Of a stretch of DNA of 17,525 bases, positions 7,496 to 14,526 are shown in pieces (within the stretch, counting starts at the first letter, position 1; every line of letters begins with the position of its first letter). Below the pieces are notes generated by a model that saw only the letters and a list, made by a program, of their open reading frames with translations, made no database searches and was not told where the DNA came from. The stretch comes from JANPLN01 sp043757265. Lineage in GTDB: Bacteria > Bdellovibrionota > Bdellovibrionia > Bdellovibrionales > JAGQZY01. Location: the NCBI GenBank assembly GCA_043757265.1, contig JAYUQP010000005.1:1-17525 (forward strand), in the 5' to 3' direction. A program made the translations under genes and the position numbers.

Positions 7496-9072
7496 AAAAG
7501 CACATAATTATATCGAGCACAATCTTTGTAGCAATCGCAGTTGGGTCAATTTTATTTCAAAATATAGTTTTATCTGATCCACGCATTATTTCTTTGAAAC
7601 AAAAAATTCAGCTTTTAAATAACAAAATAACGAATGTTCCAGGGAGTGCTCTAGTTCAGAAAAAGAGAAGAGCGATGAAGTACCATCTGATTCAGACACT
7701 TGCTCATCAAAGCAAGGTACCAAGCTGCCTCGAACTTAAACGGCTAGAGCCAACCACGCCATCTGGATTTTATCAGTTGTACCCTAATCCAACGAGTGCA
7801 AGGCCTGATCTGGTAGATTGTGTTTTTGATGCTGCCGGAAATACACTAGAGGCAACAACCATTAAAACTTCAAGCGACGCCCAGCAAGCTCTTTCAAGAA
7901 GCACGGGAAGCTCACCTTTTTATGAGACAGTTTTTTTGAAAGCAAATGGCACAACTTCACCGGTGCGCAAAGCCTTTCCCGGAATTGTTCAAATTACCCG
8001 TGTAGTGCCGACAAGTGCACAAACGCCTTGTGCTGTCGCTAATTATGGATTCGACGCTGCGGGCTTGTGGGTTAAAAATCGCTGCGAAGGGCAGTTTATC
8101 TTGCTGACTGCCAACGGCACTCGTTACTTAGATGCCTTAGATCCTGCAAGCGTGAAGCCATTGATAGGAGCTATACAAAGTGCGCGACTTTTGCCAGGCA
8201 GCAAACTGCAGGTAACAGGTTGGGCTTGTGAAACCGGAAACGCGGCACCGATAGAAACGCAGCTTTATTTTGGTGACGCAGCAATTGGCGGAGTTTTTAT
8301 TTCTGCTAAACCCTCTGGACTTGCAACTGGTCCCGTTGTTTCAGCTAACTGCCAGACACAGAATGTTGGCCACGGGTTTTCATACACAGTTGATTTACTA
8401 GAGAACGCCAGTATGACAGCAGAACAGAAAGCAAGAGTTCAACACTCGACGAAAACACAGCATATAGATCCTGCAAAAAATAAGTTATTTATTTATGCAG
8501 TCAGCCACAAGCCACAGGGTTTTGCCTTAAAAAAATTAACTGGCTCAGATTCCATTGTTATCCCTAAAGCAAGTAATATTCATCAAATTATTGGTAATTT
8601 GGACACAGCTGTAGTGGCCAACGGTGCACTTGCGGTCCGAGGCTGGGCGTGCCACATCGGCGATCCTCGGCCGATGGGCATTCATATTTATCGAAACTTT
8701 CAGGCGGGTAAAGGTGGCATTTATATTGGTGGAGGGTCTGCAAACATTAATCACGAAGTGGGTGTGTCCCATCGCTGTGTGAGTGGAGCAACTGCCCATC
8801 GCTTTGAAATAAAAATTCCAACGGCGTCAAAAGTTCTTCCAGCCAATGCGCCGCTCTATGTTTACGGAATTTCTTTGATTGCGGGAAAATCAAATACACT
8901 CCTCGGCAACTCAGGAACGGTAAAAATTCCTGTGTATCCAGGCAGCCCGTCGCTCTGTCCTCCCCAGCCAGCGCTTCGATGCGGGAATGACCAGCGGGTG
9001 CTAATACTGAAAGATAAACTTGGATGTAACGTGCAACATTGCATGCAAGTGCACAGCGGAAGTGATCGCTAA
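7492..9072 (+). CDS. Modular secreted/surface protein: fibrinogen-N-like, DUF3011-like, two GWAC repeats, Cys motif
   Basis: 526 aa. An N-terminal hydrophobic segment (5-28, after KK) serves as signal or anchor, then a basic helical stretch (about 30-72). Residues 78-120 (S-C-L-E-L ... P-S-G-F-Y-Q-L ... D-C-V-F-D-A-A-G) resemble the first part of a fibrinogen-like domain (SC..ik...sG.Y.i......vyCD...G). Residues about 163-205 (ITRVVPTSAQTPC then Y-G-F-D-A-A-G-L-W-V-K-N-R-C-E-G-Q-F) resemble DUF3011. Two repeats follow, about 226-338 and 366-480. Each has G-W-A-C, a second Cys followed by H-(G/R)-F, and an L-(F/Y)-(I/V)-Y-(A/G)-(V/I)-S strand, as in paired beta-sandwich binding modules. The tail 489-517 (C-P-P, R-C-G, G-C-N-V-Q-H-C) resembles a small disulfide-rich motif. 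These family matches are from memory. Starts inside the previous stop codon (ATGA). Likely an adhesin or a partner of the HEASH protein. Confidence 0.75.
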   Translation: MKKHIIISSTIFVAIAVGSILFQNIVLSDPRIISLKQKIQLLNNKITNVPGSALVQKKRRAMKYHLIQTLAHQSKVPSCLELKRLEPTTPSGFYQLYPNPTSARPDLVDCVFDAAGNTLEATTIKTSSDAQQALSRSTGSSPFYETVFLKANGTTSPVRKAFPGIVQITRVVPTSAQTPCAVANYGFDAAGLWVKNRCEGQFILLTANGTRYLDALDPASVKPLIGAIQSARLLPGSKLQVTGWACETGNAAPIETQLYFGDAAIGGVFISAKPSGLATGPVVSANCQTQNVGHGFSYTVDLLENASMTAEQKARVQHSTKTQHIDPAKNKLFIYAVSHKPQGFALKKLTGSDSIVIPKASNIHQIIGNLDTAVVANGALAVRGWACHIGDPRPMGIHIYRNFQAGKGGIYIGGGSANINHEVGVSHRCVSGATAHRFEIKIPTASKVLPANAPLYVYGISLIAGKSNTLLGNSGTVKIPVYPGSPSLCPPQPALRCGNDQRVLILKDKLGCNVQHCMQVHSGSDR

Positions 9073-9076
9073 TGGG

Positions 9077-9574
9077 TTAGAGCTCGATCCGGGTTTTTGG
9101 TGCTTTATAGTTTTCGCAATAGTTAAAACACTCAGTCGGGTCGCTGTTGGCGGCGCCGTGTTGGGCGCCTTCGATGGTGCTTTGATAATCTAGCAATTCA
9201 AAATAGGTTTTACGATTGCAATCCGCGAGGTCCTCGGACTCCTTCAGCCAGCCCACATAAATGCTTACTTCGAGCGAAGTGGCTTGAGCAATTCTACAGC
9301 CAATATAACAGTGTTTGCGCTTGTCGTTTTTTAAGGTGCTCGCTTTTTGATATTCTTGCTTGTAGGTTTGATGGGCCCAAAATAACGACCACAGAGTTGG
9401 TTCTTCAGGTTGGATCCGGCTCCATGCCTGGCTGTGCGAAGTCCATTCACTTTCCGTATAAATGAGCCAATTGTACGGGTTGCGCTCACTTTCCCAGCAC
9501 CCGTGAGCGGAAGCCTGCCCGCTTAGTAAACACGTGACTACGAAAAGAAATAGTTGAGCGCGAATTAAGATCAT
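9077..9574 (-). CDS. Small secreted cysteine-rich protein of unknown function
   Basis: 165 aa from ATG 9574. I prefer this start to ATG 9604: it gives a classical signal peptide (I-L-I-R, hydrophobic core, Q-A-S-A cleavage before H) and has AGGG just upstream, while the longer form adds ten residues and lacks a ribosome binding site. The mature protein has six cysteines (C26, C89, C93, C119, C149, C153), which suits three disulfides in the periplasm or outside. The pattern H-C-Y-I-G-C ... W-L-K-E-S-E-D-L-A-D ... L-D-Y-Q-S-T-I-E-G ... C-F-N-Y-C recalls, from memory only, a Cys-bearing module seen at the C-termini of some secreted proteins. It converges on the GWAC-repeat gene with only four bases between the two stop codons, so no separate terminator fits there. 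Confidence 0.65.
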   Translation of the reverse strand: MILIRAQLFLFVVTCLLSGQASAHGCWESERNPYNWLIYTESEWTSHSQAWSRIQPEEPTLWSLFWAHQTYKQEYQKASTLKNDKRKHCYIGCRIAQATSLEVSIYVGWLKESEDLADCNRKTYFELLDYQSTIEGAQHGAANSDPTECFNYCENYKAPKTRIEL

Positions 9575-9695
9575 GAACCCTATGTATCTGTAATTGCGGG
9601 GCATAGCAAATAACGCTTTGCTTTATTGTCTTTGAACCGGCTTTAAAATTTTGTGTCTTCTTCTTGCAATCTTCAAAAATATCACCATATTAGGA

Positions 9696-9754
9696 CTGTT
9701 TTGATTCTGAGCGCGCGTAAAGCGTAAATGTAAAAAATGCCGGCATCAAAACAG
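9696..9754. promoter_or_regulatory. 10-bp perfect inverted repeat and palindrome upstream of lemA
   Basis: CTGTTTTGAT (9696-9705) and ATCAAAACAG (9745-9754) are perfect inverted copies 39 bases apart. The right arm overlaps a perfect 10-base palindrome, ATGCCGGCAT (9737-9746). The spacer is a plausible place for the lemA promoter, though I see no strong -35/-10 match. The element ends 29 bases before the lemA start. Two half-sites flanking a promoter suggest DNA looping by a regulator, or an RNA stem; this is inference. Confidence 0.5.
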
Positions 9755-9783
9755 CAGATAACGGAAGATAACAAGGAGTCATT

Positions 9784-10365
9784 ATGCGTTTGTTTTTATC
9801 ACTAATTCTAGCTTTGTCCCTCACAGCCTGCGGAGTTCAGTCTATTCCAAAATCTAAAAACCGCGTGGACGAAACTTTTGCCGAGATTACAAACCAGTAC
9901 AAACGACGTGCGGACCTTATTCCGAACCTTGTACAGACTGTAAAAGGCTATGCGAGCCACGAAAAAGAAACACTTGAAGGTGTAGTCAACGCGCGCGCAA
10001 AAGCGACGAGCATGACCATCGACCCGAGCAAGTCATCGCCTGAGCAACTGCAAAAGTTTCAGGAAGCGCAAGGGCAGTTGTCGCAAGCGCTCGGTCGCCT
10101 GATGGTGATTTCGGAAAACTATCCGCAGTTAAAAGCCGATCAAAATTTTCGCGATTTACAAGCACAGCTAGAAGGAACAGAAAACCGCATTACGAATTCT
10201 CGTCGTGAGCACATCGAAGCAATTCGTATGTTCAACGATTTAGTAACGGTGTTTCCAACCAACCTAACCAATACGTTATTTTTCCATCACGACAAAATGG
10301 CGCAATGGAATGTAGCTGAAGCTGAAAGAGGACAGATGGAAAAAGCACCGCAAGTTACCTTTTAG
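9784..10365 (+). CDS. lemA: LemA family lipoprotein
   Basis: 193 aa, full length for LemA. The N-terminus is a lipoprotein signal with lipobox L-T-A-C (C16), so the protein is probably tethered to a membrane by lipid instead of the usual transmembrane helix. The family hallmark follows directly: N-Q-Y-K-R-R-A-D-L-I-P-N-L-V-Q-T-V-K-G-Y-A-S-H-E at about 37-60, then long helices (about 60-170) ending in the H-I-E-A-I-R-M-F-N-D region and F-F-H-H. LemA proteins form helical bundles of uncertain function and are commonly encoded next to TPM-domain proteins, as here. AAGGAG lies six bases before ATG 9784. The adjacent TPM genes follow after a 152-base structured gap; they probably act together at the envelope. 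Confidence 0.95.
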   Translation: MRLFLSLILALSLTACGVQSIPKSKNRVDETFAEITNQYKRRADLIPNLVQTVKGYASHEKETLEGVVNARAKATSMTIDPSKSSPEQLQKFQEAQGQLSQALGRLMVISENYPQLKADQNFRDLQAQLEGTENRITNSRREHIEAIRMFNDLVTVFPTNLTNTLFFHHDKMAQWNVAEAERGQMEKAPQVTF

Positions 10366-10368
10366 CTG

Positions 10369-10480
10369 GCGACTGTGTCGCGACTATTCGCTTCGCTCAG
10401 ATGAGGCTGGTCCGGTCTTCGTGACCAGCGGGATCTGACCGCGGCGAAGAATTGTTAGCGTGATTTTTTTTGGTTTTTTT
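10369..10480 (+). terminator. Hairpins plus T-tracts between lemA and the first TPM gene (terminator or attenuator)
   Basis: Just after the lemA stop, GCGAC-TGT-GTCGC (10369-10381) forms a small perfect stem. A larger hairpin spans 10391-10449: CTTCGC with GCGAAG (10444-10449), TCAGAT (10397-10402) with ATCTGA (10433-10438), and GCTGGTC (10406-10412) with GACCAGC (10423-10429), 19 bp in three stacked helices around a 10-base loop. T-tracts at 10464-10471 and 10474-10480 follow, but 14 bases after the stem, so this is not a textbook terminator. It may lower expression of the downstream TPM genes relative to lemA. Confidence 0.5.
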
Positions 10481-10517
10481 GGTCGGTTTTGAGATTTCAA
10501 GGTTTATAGGAAGTAAG

Positions 10518-11270
10518 ATGCATAGGACTTGGTACATATTCGTTTTCGCGCTTAATGTTTTGTTCAGCTTAAATTTAGCCCAGGCCTTCGAAGTTCCACC
10601 TCTGACGGACAGTGTGGTGGATACCGCAAGCATGGTGGATACGGCTGTTCAACAGAGGCTTTCTTCTGCTCTCAAAGCAATTTATGCCAAAGGTGGGCCG
10701 CAGCTGGCGGTTGTCACGATCGACACTATCGATCCGTTGACCGTCGAAGAAGCGGCCATTCAAGTGGCCAAAGCGTGGAAGCTGGGCACGGAGCAAAAAG
10801 ACAACGGCATTCTCTTAATCGTTGCAAAAAAAGAAAGAAAAATTCGTATCGAAGTTGGCCAGGGCGTAGAGGGCGATTTGACCGATGCCTACAGTCGGCG
10901 AATTATCGACGGTACCATGGTTCCGCTGTTTCGTAAGGGCTTAACCAGTGATGGGATTTTGCTCGGTGTGAGCGAAATTTTAAGTCGTATGAGTCCGCCA
11001 ATTGATCTTGCGCAGTTTTTAGAAATCCCCTCGCAAGCGTCAGCTCCGTCGGGCAGAGCCGATTGGGGCAAATTGATTTTGATGCTGGCGATCTTTTTGT
11101 TTTTGATGTTCGCAAACGGCGGCGGTCGCAGAGGCGGAATGCAAGGCGCTATGCTTGGTGGTCTTATGGGCGGTATGATGGGCGGAGGCTTTGGCGGTCG
11201 ATCATCAGGTGGCGGCTGGGGCGGCGGTGGCGGCGGATTTAGCGGTGGAGGAGCTTCAGGATCATGGTAA
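10518..11270 (+). CDS. TPM-domain protein (YgcG-like) with signal peptide and Gly-rich tail
   Basis: 250 aa from ATG 10518, chosen over an upstream alternative start because TAGGAAG lies just before it and the reading begins with a clean signal peptide (M-H-R-T-W, hydrophobic core, A-Q-A before F). The TPM domain (formerly DUF477) occupies about residues 28-165: D-T-A-S-M-V-D near the start, then D-N-G-I-L-L-I-V-A-K-K-E-R-K-I-R-I-E-V-G and the G-V-E-G-D-L-T-D-A-Y loop. A single membrane helix (about 190-205, LILMLAIFLFLMFA) precedes a Gly/Met-rich tail ending in G-G-G-F-S-G-G-G-A-S-G-S-W, typical of this family. The domain faces the periplasm with a C-terminal anchor. Overlaps the next gene by seven bases, so the two are translationally linked. 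Function of the family is not settled; links to membrane-protein turnover and cell-envelope stress have been proposed. Confidence 0.92.
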   Translation: MHRTWYIFVFALNVLFSLNLAQAFEVPPLTDSVVDTASMVDTAVQQRLSSALKAIYAKGGPQLAVVTIDTIDPLTVEEAAIQVAKAWKLGTEQKDNGILLIVAKKERKIRIEVGQGVEGDLTDAYSRRIIDGTMVPLFRKGLTSDGILLGVSEILSRMSPPIDLAQFLEIPSQASAPSGRADWGKLILMLAIFLFLMFANGGGRRGGMQGAMLGGLMGGMMGGGFGGRSSGGGWGGGGGGFSGGGASGSW

Positions 11271-11926
11271 TTCCAAAATGGTTAAATTCTTATTTGCAGC
11301 AAGACGAAATCGACGCGATCGAAAAGCAAGTTGCGGCGATCGAACTTAAAACGCAAGCTGAGATCGTTCCGGTGATTGTGCAATCGTCCTCGAACTACGC
11401 GCAGGCTCAAGTGACGCTCATCCTGCTTTTTGCCATGGTATTTTTAGTTTTATGGGAAACATTTGTTCCTCATCTGTACTGGGATTATTGGCTGCAAGCG
11501 GTTGGCTTACTGCTTGCGGGATTATTTGTTGTATTTTGGGGAGCTGCCTTTTTAGTCCGCGATGGCCGAGTGCGACGTTTGCTCACTTTGCGCTCTGAAG
11601 AATTAGAGCAGTGTTGGAAGCGCGCGCGCATAGAGTTTTACGAAAACCGTTTACACCACACCGAAGACAGCATGGGCGTTTTGGTTTATATTTCCTTGCT
11701 CGAGCATGTGGTGATTGTGCTTGCTGACAAAAAAATCGCCGAACAGCTTCCTGGGGATACCTGGCAAACAGCAGTCAACGAAGTCGTTTCGGGCGTGAAA
11801 AATAAGAAAATGGCCTTGGGTATCCAAAAGGGCCTCGAAGTTTGCTCCAAATTATTGATTGAAAAATTTCCGGCGAGTATCAATAATCATAATGAACTTC
11901 CGAACAAAGTGGTCATTAAAGAATAG
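11264..11926 (+). CDS. Second TPM-domain membrane protein
   Basis: 220 aa. A TPM-like N-terminal part (about 10-45, D-E-I-D-A-I-E-K-Q and Q-A-E-I-V-P-V-I-V) is followed by two membrane helices (about 50-64 and 76-97), then the remaining part (about 100-200). There S-M-G-V-L-V-Y-I-S-L-L-E-H-V-V-I-V-L-A lines up with D-N-G-I-L-L-I-V-A-K-K-E-R-K-I-R-I-E of the preceding TPM protein. The domain is thus interrupted by the membrane hairpin, which is usual for the second TPM protein of lemA operons. ATG 11264 lies within the last codons of the upstream gene (seven-base overlap); GGAGGAG in that gene's tail can serve as ribosome binding site. It probably forms an envelope complex with the previous two products, which is inferred from operon structure. 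Confidence 0.88.
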   Translation: MVIPKWLNSYLQQDEIDAIEKQVAAIELKTQAEIVPVIVQSSSNYAQAQVTLILLFAMVFLVLWETFVPHLYWDYWLQAVGLLLAGLFVVFWGAAFLVRDGRVRRLLTLRSEELEQCWKRARIEFYENRLHHTEDSMGVLVYISLLEHVVIVLADKKIAEQLPGDTWQTAVNEVVSGVKNKKMALGIQKGLEVCSKLLIEKFPASINNHNELPNKVVIKE

Positions 11927-12039
11927 ACCCGCTCAGCTTTATCGGGAGAGATTCAGTCGGCGAGAATTTATTCGTCAAAAATTGAGTCTATAAAATTTTA
12001 ACTGCCGAAAACATAAACCCTAATGACGTTGGTGCCTCT

Positions 12040-13035
12040 ATGAAAAAAGTTTTATTAAGCGGCAGCACAACCACAGGCTCACTTACACTCGGCAATTACA
12101 TCGGCGCTGTCCTTAACTGGAAAAAAATGCAGGACGAATACGACTGCTTCTACATGGTGGCCGATCTGCACGCTCTCACGGTGAAACAGAATCCTGCCGA
12201 GTTTCGCCAAACGTGTCTAAGTTTTCTGGCTCAATATTTAGCCTGTGGATTGGACCCAGTTAAAAACGTGATTTTTATGCAGTCGCAAGTGGCGGCCCAC
12301 GCCGAACTTACTTGGATATTAACCTGTCATACGCCCATGGGTGCGCTCAATCGCATGACGCAGTTTAAGGATAAATCTCAACAAACACGCGAAATCAATA
12401 CTGGGCTTTACGCCTATCCTGTTTTGATGGCGGCAGATATTTTACTTTATCAAACGGATCTTGTACCGGTGGGCGAAGATCAAAAGCAGCATCTGGAGCT
12501 CACGCGAGATCTTGCCGAAAGTTTTAATAAAAAATTTGGCCAAACATTCAAGGTGCCCGAACCGTTTATCCCCAAAGTGGGCGCGCGTATCATGAGTCTT
12601 CAAGAGCCAACAAAAAAAATGTCCAAGTCGGACGAAGACGTCAATAACTTTGTGTCTTTGCTAGACGCGCCTAAAAAAATCGAAAAGAAAATTAAATCGG
12701 CGGTGACCGACTCCGAAACCCCACCGCGCGTTTACTTTGATTTGGAAAAAAAGCCTGGCATTTCAAATCTCATGACAATGTACTCCGTGTTGACGGAAAA
12801 GTCCTACGCCGAAATCGAAAAGGCCTACGAGGGCAAAATGTACGGGCATTTTAAAACCGATCTTGCTGAAATTGTGATTCAGACGTTAACTCCGGTGCAG
12901 GAAAAATATGCTCAACTGATGGCCGACCCAGCGCAACTGTTGCAAGTTTTAAAAAACAATCAAGCCCGGGCCGAAGAAAAAGCGCAGGTTACTTTGCGCT
13001 CCGTTTACCAAAACATCGGACTCGTCGTTATTTAA
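12040..13035 (+). CDS. trpS: Tryptophanyl-tRNA synthetase
   Basis: Class I aminoacyl-tRNA synthetase that charges tRNA-Trp in the cytoplasm. 331 aa, normal bacterial length. The Rossmann catalytic core has T-L-G-N at 16-19 in place of the HIGH motif's first His; a Thr here is also known from Bacillus-type enzymes, so it should be active. The family segments Y-P-V-L-M-A-A-D-I-L-L-Y (126-137), V-G-E-D-Q-K-Q-H (144-151) and K-M-S-K-S (193-197) are intact. The preceding S-G-S-T-T-T-G replaces the usual S-G-x-Q-P-T/S-G, a mild oddity in the substrate-binding turn. No strong ribosome binding site is seen before ATG 12040, but the conserved N-terminus begins immediately, so the start is secure. It stands alone: 113 bases after the TPM gene and convergent with the following gene. 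Confidence 0.97.
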   Translation: MKKVLLSGSTTTGSLTLGNYIGAVLNWKKMQDEYDCFYMVADLHALTVKQNPAEFRQTCLSFLAQYLACGLDPVKNVIFMQSQVAAHAELTWILTCHTPMGALNRMTQFKDKSQQTREINTGLYAYPVLMAADILLYQTDLVPVGEDQKQHLELTRDLAESFNKKFGQTFKVPEPFIPKVGARIMSLQEPTKKMSKSDEDVNNFVSLLDAPKKIEKKIKSAVTDSETPPRVYFDLEKKPGISNLMTMYSVLTEKSYAEIEKAYEGKMYGHFKTDLAEIVIQTLTPVQEKYAQLMADPAQLLQVLKNNQARAEEKAQVTLRSVYQNIGLVVI

Positions 13036-13126
13036 TAGCAGGCGTATAATTTTTTGTCTTAAATTTTTAACATAATCTTCGAGCGTTCGAGGCGAAGTGT
13101 GGTGCAGATTTTTGCAACCTTATCTT
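13036..13126. other. Short convergent intergenic region with small hairpins
   Basis: Lies between the ends of trpS and the haem protein. Short dyads such as CTTCG ... CGAAG (around 13076-13096) and CCTTA ... TAAGG (overlapping the haem-protein stop codon) could end transcription from both sides, but none is a strong stem followed by a T-run. Confidence 0.3.
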
Positions 13127-14431
13127 TTAAGGCTTTGTCACAAACGTGTTGATTTGAGTAAGCTCCGCAGTTCGATAAAGGTATGAGTATCCCGAGTGGG
13201 CCGTGTAGTTTGGAGACGCTCGGTGACCAGTGGCATAATTGTACAAACTTTGTGGGGCCACCGTGAGATCTCGAACTATGGTGGCATCGTCGGGATGGAT
13301 GATATTTTTGATCCTGTTGAAATTTATATTTGCATCGTTGGCTACCAGCACAAAAAATAATCGCGCTCGTGATTGACCACTTGGTGGGTTGTTATTGTGG
13401 CACTGGATACAGCTTCCACCGTAAGTGCTGCCACTCGTACGCCGTGCTCGGATTAATAAATCATTCACTGACACGCCTGAAATTTTCGCGCGAAAGTATT
13501 CCTGCTTCGTCATCTGCGCCGTGGTCTTAGTCGAGACTGTGGTGGAGCACGTGTTAAAGCCACCACCTCCATTGACGCGGGCAGAATAGACGGTCTGTAT
13601 AAGTGGCTTCACGATAACCGATGGAAACATTCCAATAGGAATGGCGACAGCCACGTTATTGATTGTTGCGCTAGTAGCTGTGCCTGTGATGCTTAACTCC
13701 AGGGTGACGTCATCACCTGGAACCGCCATGCTCACACTCGGTATAAGGGCGCATTGTGGAATTAAACTTCCGGGGTCCACCGGAGTGGTTGTTACTTGCA
13801 CAGAGGGGCTTTGACAAAGAGTAGTCCCAGCAGGGTTACTCACTTGAGCCAAGATAGGACCCGTGGTGGTCGGCGATATTAAGCGCGAGGCACCTCGAGG
13901 ATTTACTTGTAAGCCATGAATGAGGGCGGTTGTAGCGTTACCAGTGACTTGCAAGGTGGCGGTCAAAGCCTCACCCAAAGGTAAGGTAATCTTGTCCACG
14001 GTAATAGTGCAAGTCGGCTGTGTGATGTCAGGTGGCGAAAATCGCTCGGCAAGGCTGATCACCCAATCTCGTAAAATGGACATGCTTTGATCGGACAGCG
14101 CATGCGAAGGGATGGAGCTACTCTCCAGAGCTGTAATAAGCGGCGAGGTTTCTGCATTGCCCGGGATAATAAGGCCACTTTCTACCATCAAATTTGTATC
14201 ATCCATGTGACTAGCACCGCCTGCGTTTTGCGTTTCACCATGGCAGGAGTAGCAGTTTTGGCTAAGGATGGTTTGAGCTTTGGCATCAAGGGTATTCCCC
14301 TGGATGCTTTCACCTGAGCGTTGCCCGACGGAGTAGTAGGAATCGCAGTTTTGAAAAAGCAAAAAGCCCGCAGCACTAGCAAATAAAAGTGCAACCCAAA
14401 ACTTTGCCTTAAATTGAGACCCCAAAGCCAC
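13127..14431 (-). CDS. Secreted protein with two CxxCH haem motifs separated by two Ig-like domains
   Basis: 434 aa. An N-terminal hydrophobic segment (11-28) ends at F-Q-N-C29, a non-canonical lipobox, so it is likely a lipoprotein or at least exported. Residues 48-132 look like a planctomycete-type cytochrome c module: Q-N-C-Y-S-C-H (haem site 60-64), G-L-I-I-P-G-N-A-E-T-S-P-L, then a final helix S-M-S-I-L-R-D-W-V. Two beta-sandwich repeats follow (about 140-214 and 226-300), each starting near a Cys with an I-x-(L/M)-x-(L/V)-(P/G) opening and ending in a Cys-bearing strand. A second haem motif, C-I-Q-C-H, is at 341-345. An electron-transfer or redox-sensing role at the cell surface is inferred. 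The GTG at 14431 is almost touching the AAAGGGG site; TTG 14425 has better spacing and may be the true start, six bases later. Confidence 0.85.
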   Translation of the reverse strand: MALGSQFKAKFWVALLFASAAGFLLFQNCDSYYSVGQRSGESIQGNTLDAKAQTILSQNCYSCHGETQNAGGASHMDDTNLMVESGLIIPGNAETSPLITALESSSIPSHALSDQSMSILRDWVISLAERFSPPDITQPTCTITVDKITLPLGEALTATLQVTGNATTALIHGLQVNPRGASRLISPTTTGPILAQVSNPAGTTLCQSPSVQVTTTPVDPGSLIPQCALIPSVSMAVPGDDVTLELSITGTATSATINNVAVAIPIGMFPSVIVKPLIQTVYSARVNGGGGFNTCSTTVSTKTTAQMTKQEYFRAKISGVSVNDLLIRARRTSGSTYGGSCIQCHNNNPPSGQSRARLFFVLVANDANINFNRIKNIIHPDDATIVRDLTVAPQSLYNYATGHRASPNYTAHSGYSYLYRTAELTQINTFVTKP

Positions 14432-14492
14432 CCCTTTGACTGTTAATTTCAGTCTAAAGGAGTTAGAAATAACCCGAAAGTCATTTCTATCA

Positions 14493-14515
14493 AACCGTCC
14501 TAAATCAGGACGGTT
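14493..14515. terminator. Perfect 9-bp hairpin between the epimerase and the haem protein
   Basis: AACCGTCCT (14493-14501) pairs with AGGACGGTT (14507-14515) around an AAATC loop, 11 bases beyond the epimerase stop codon. On the minus strand the 3' side ends in TTT before GATAG, a short T-run, so it is a weak intrinsic terminator or an mRNA-end hairpin. The neighbouring segment to the haem-protein start has further small dyads (for example GACTG/CAGTC). Confidence 0.5.
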
Positions 14516-14526
14516 GTGGGTTTATT

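Noticed and set aside
9073..9076. Bidirectional terminator between the convergent genes ending at 9072 and 9077
   Set aside because: Only four bases separate the stop codons and no strong stem with T-run is seen nearby.
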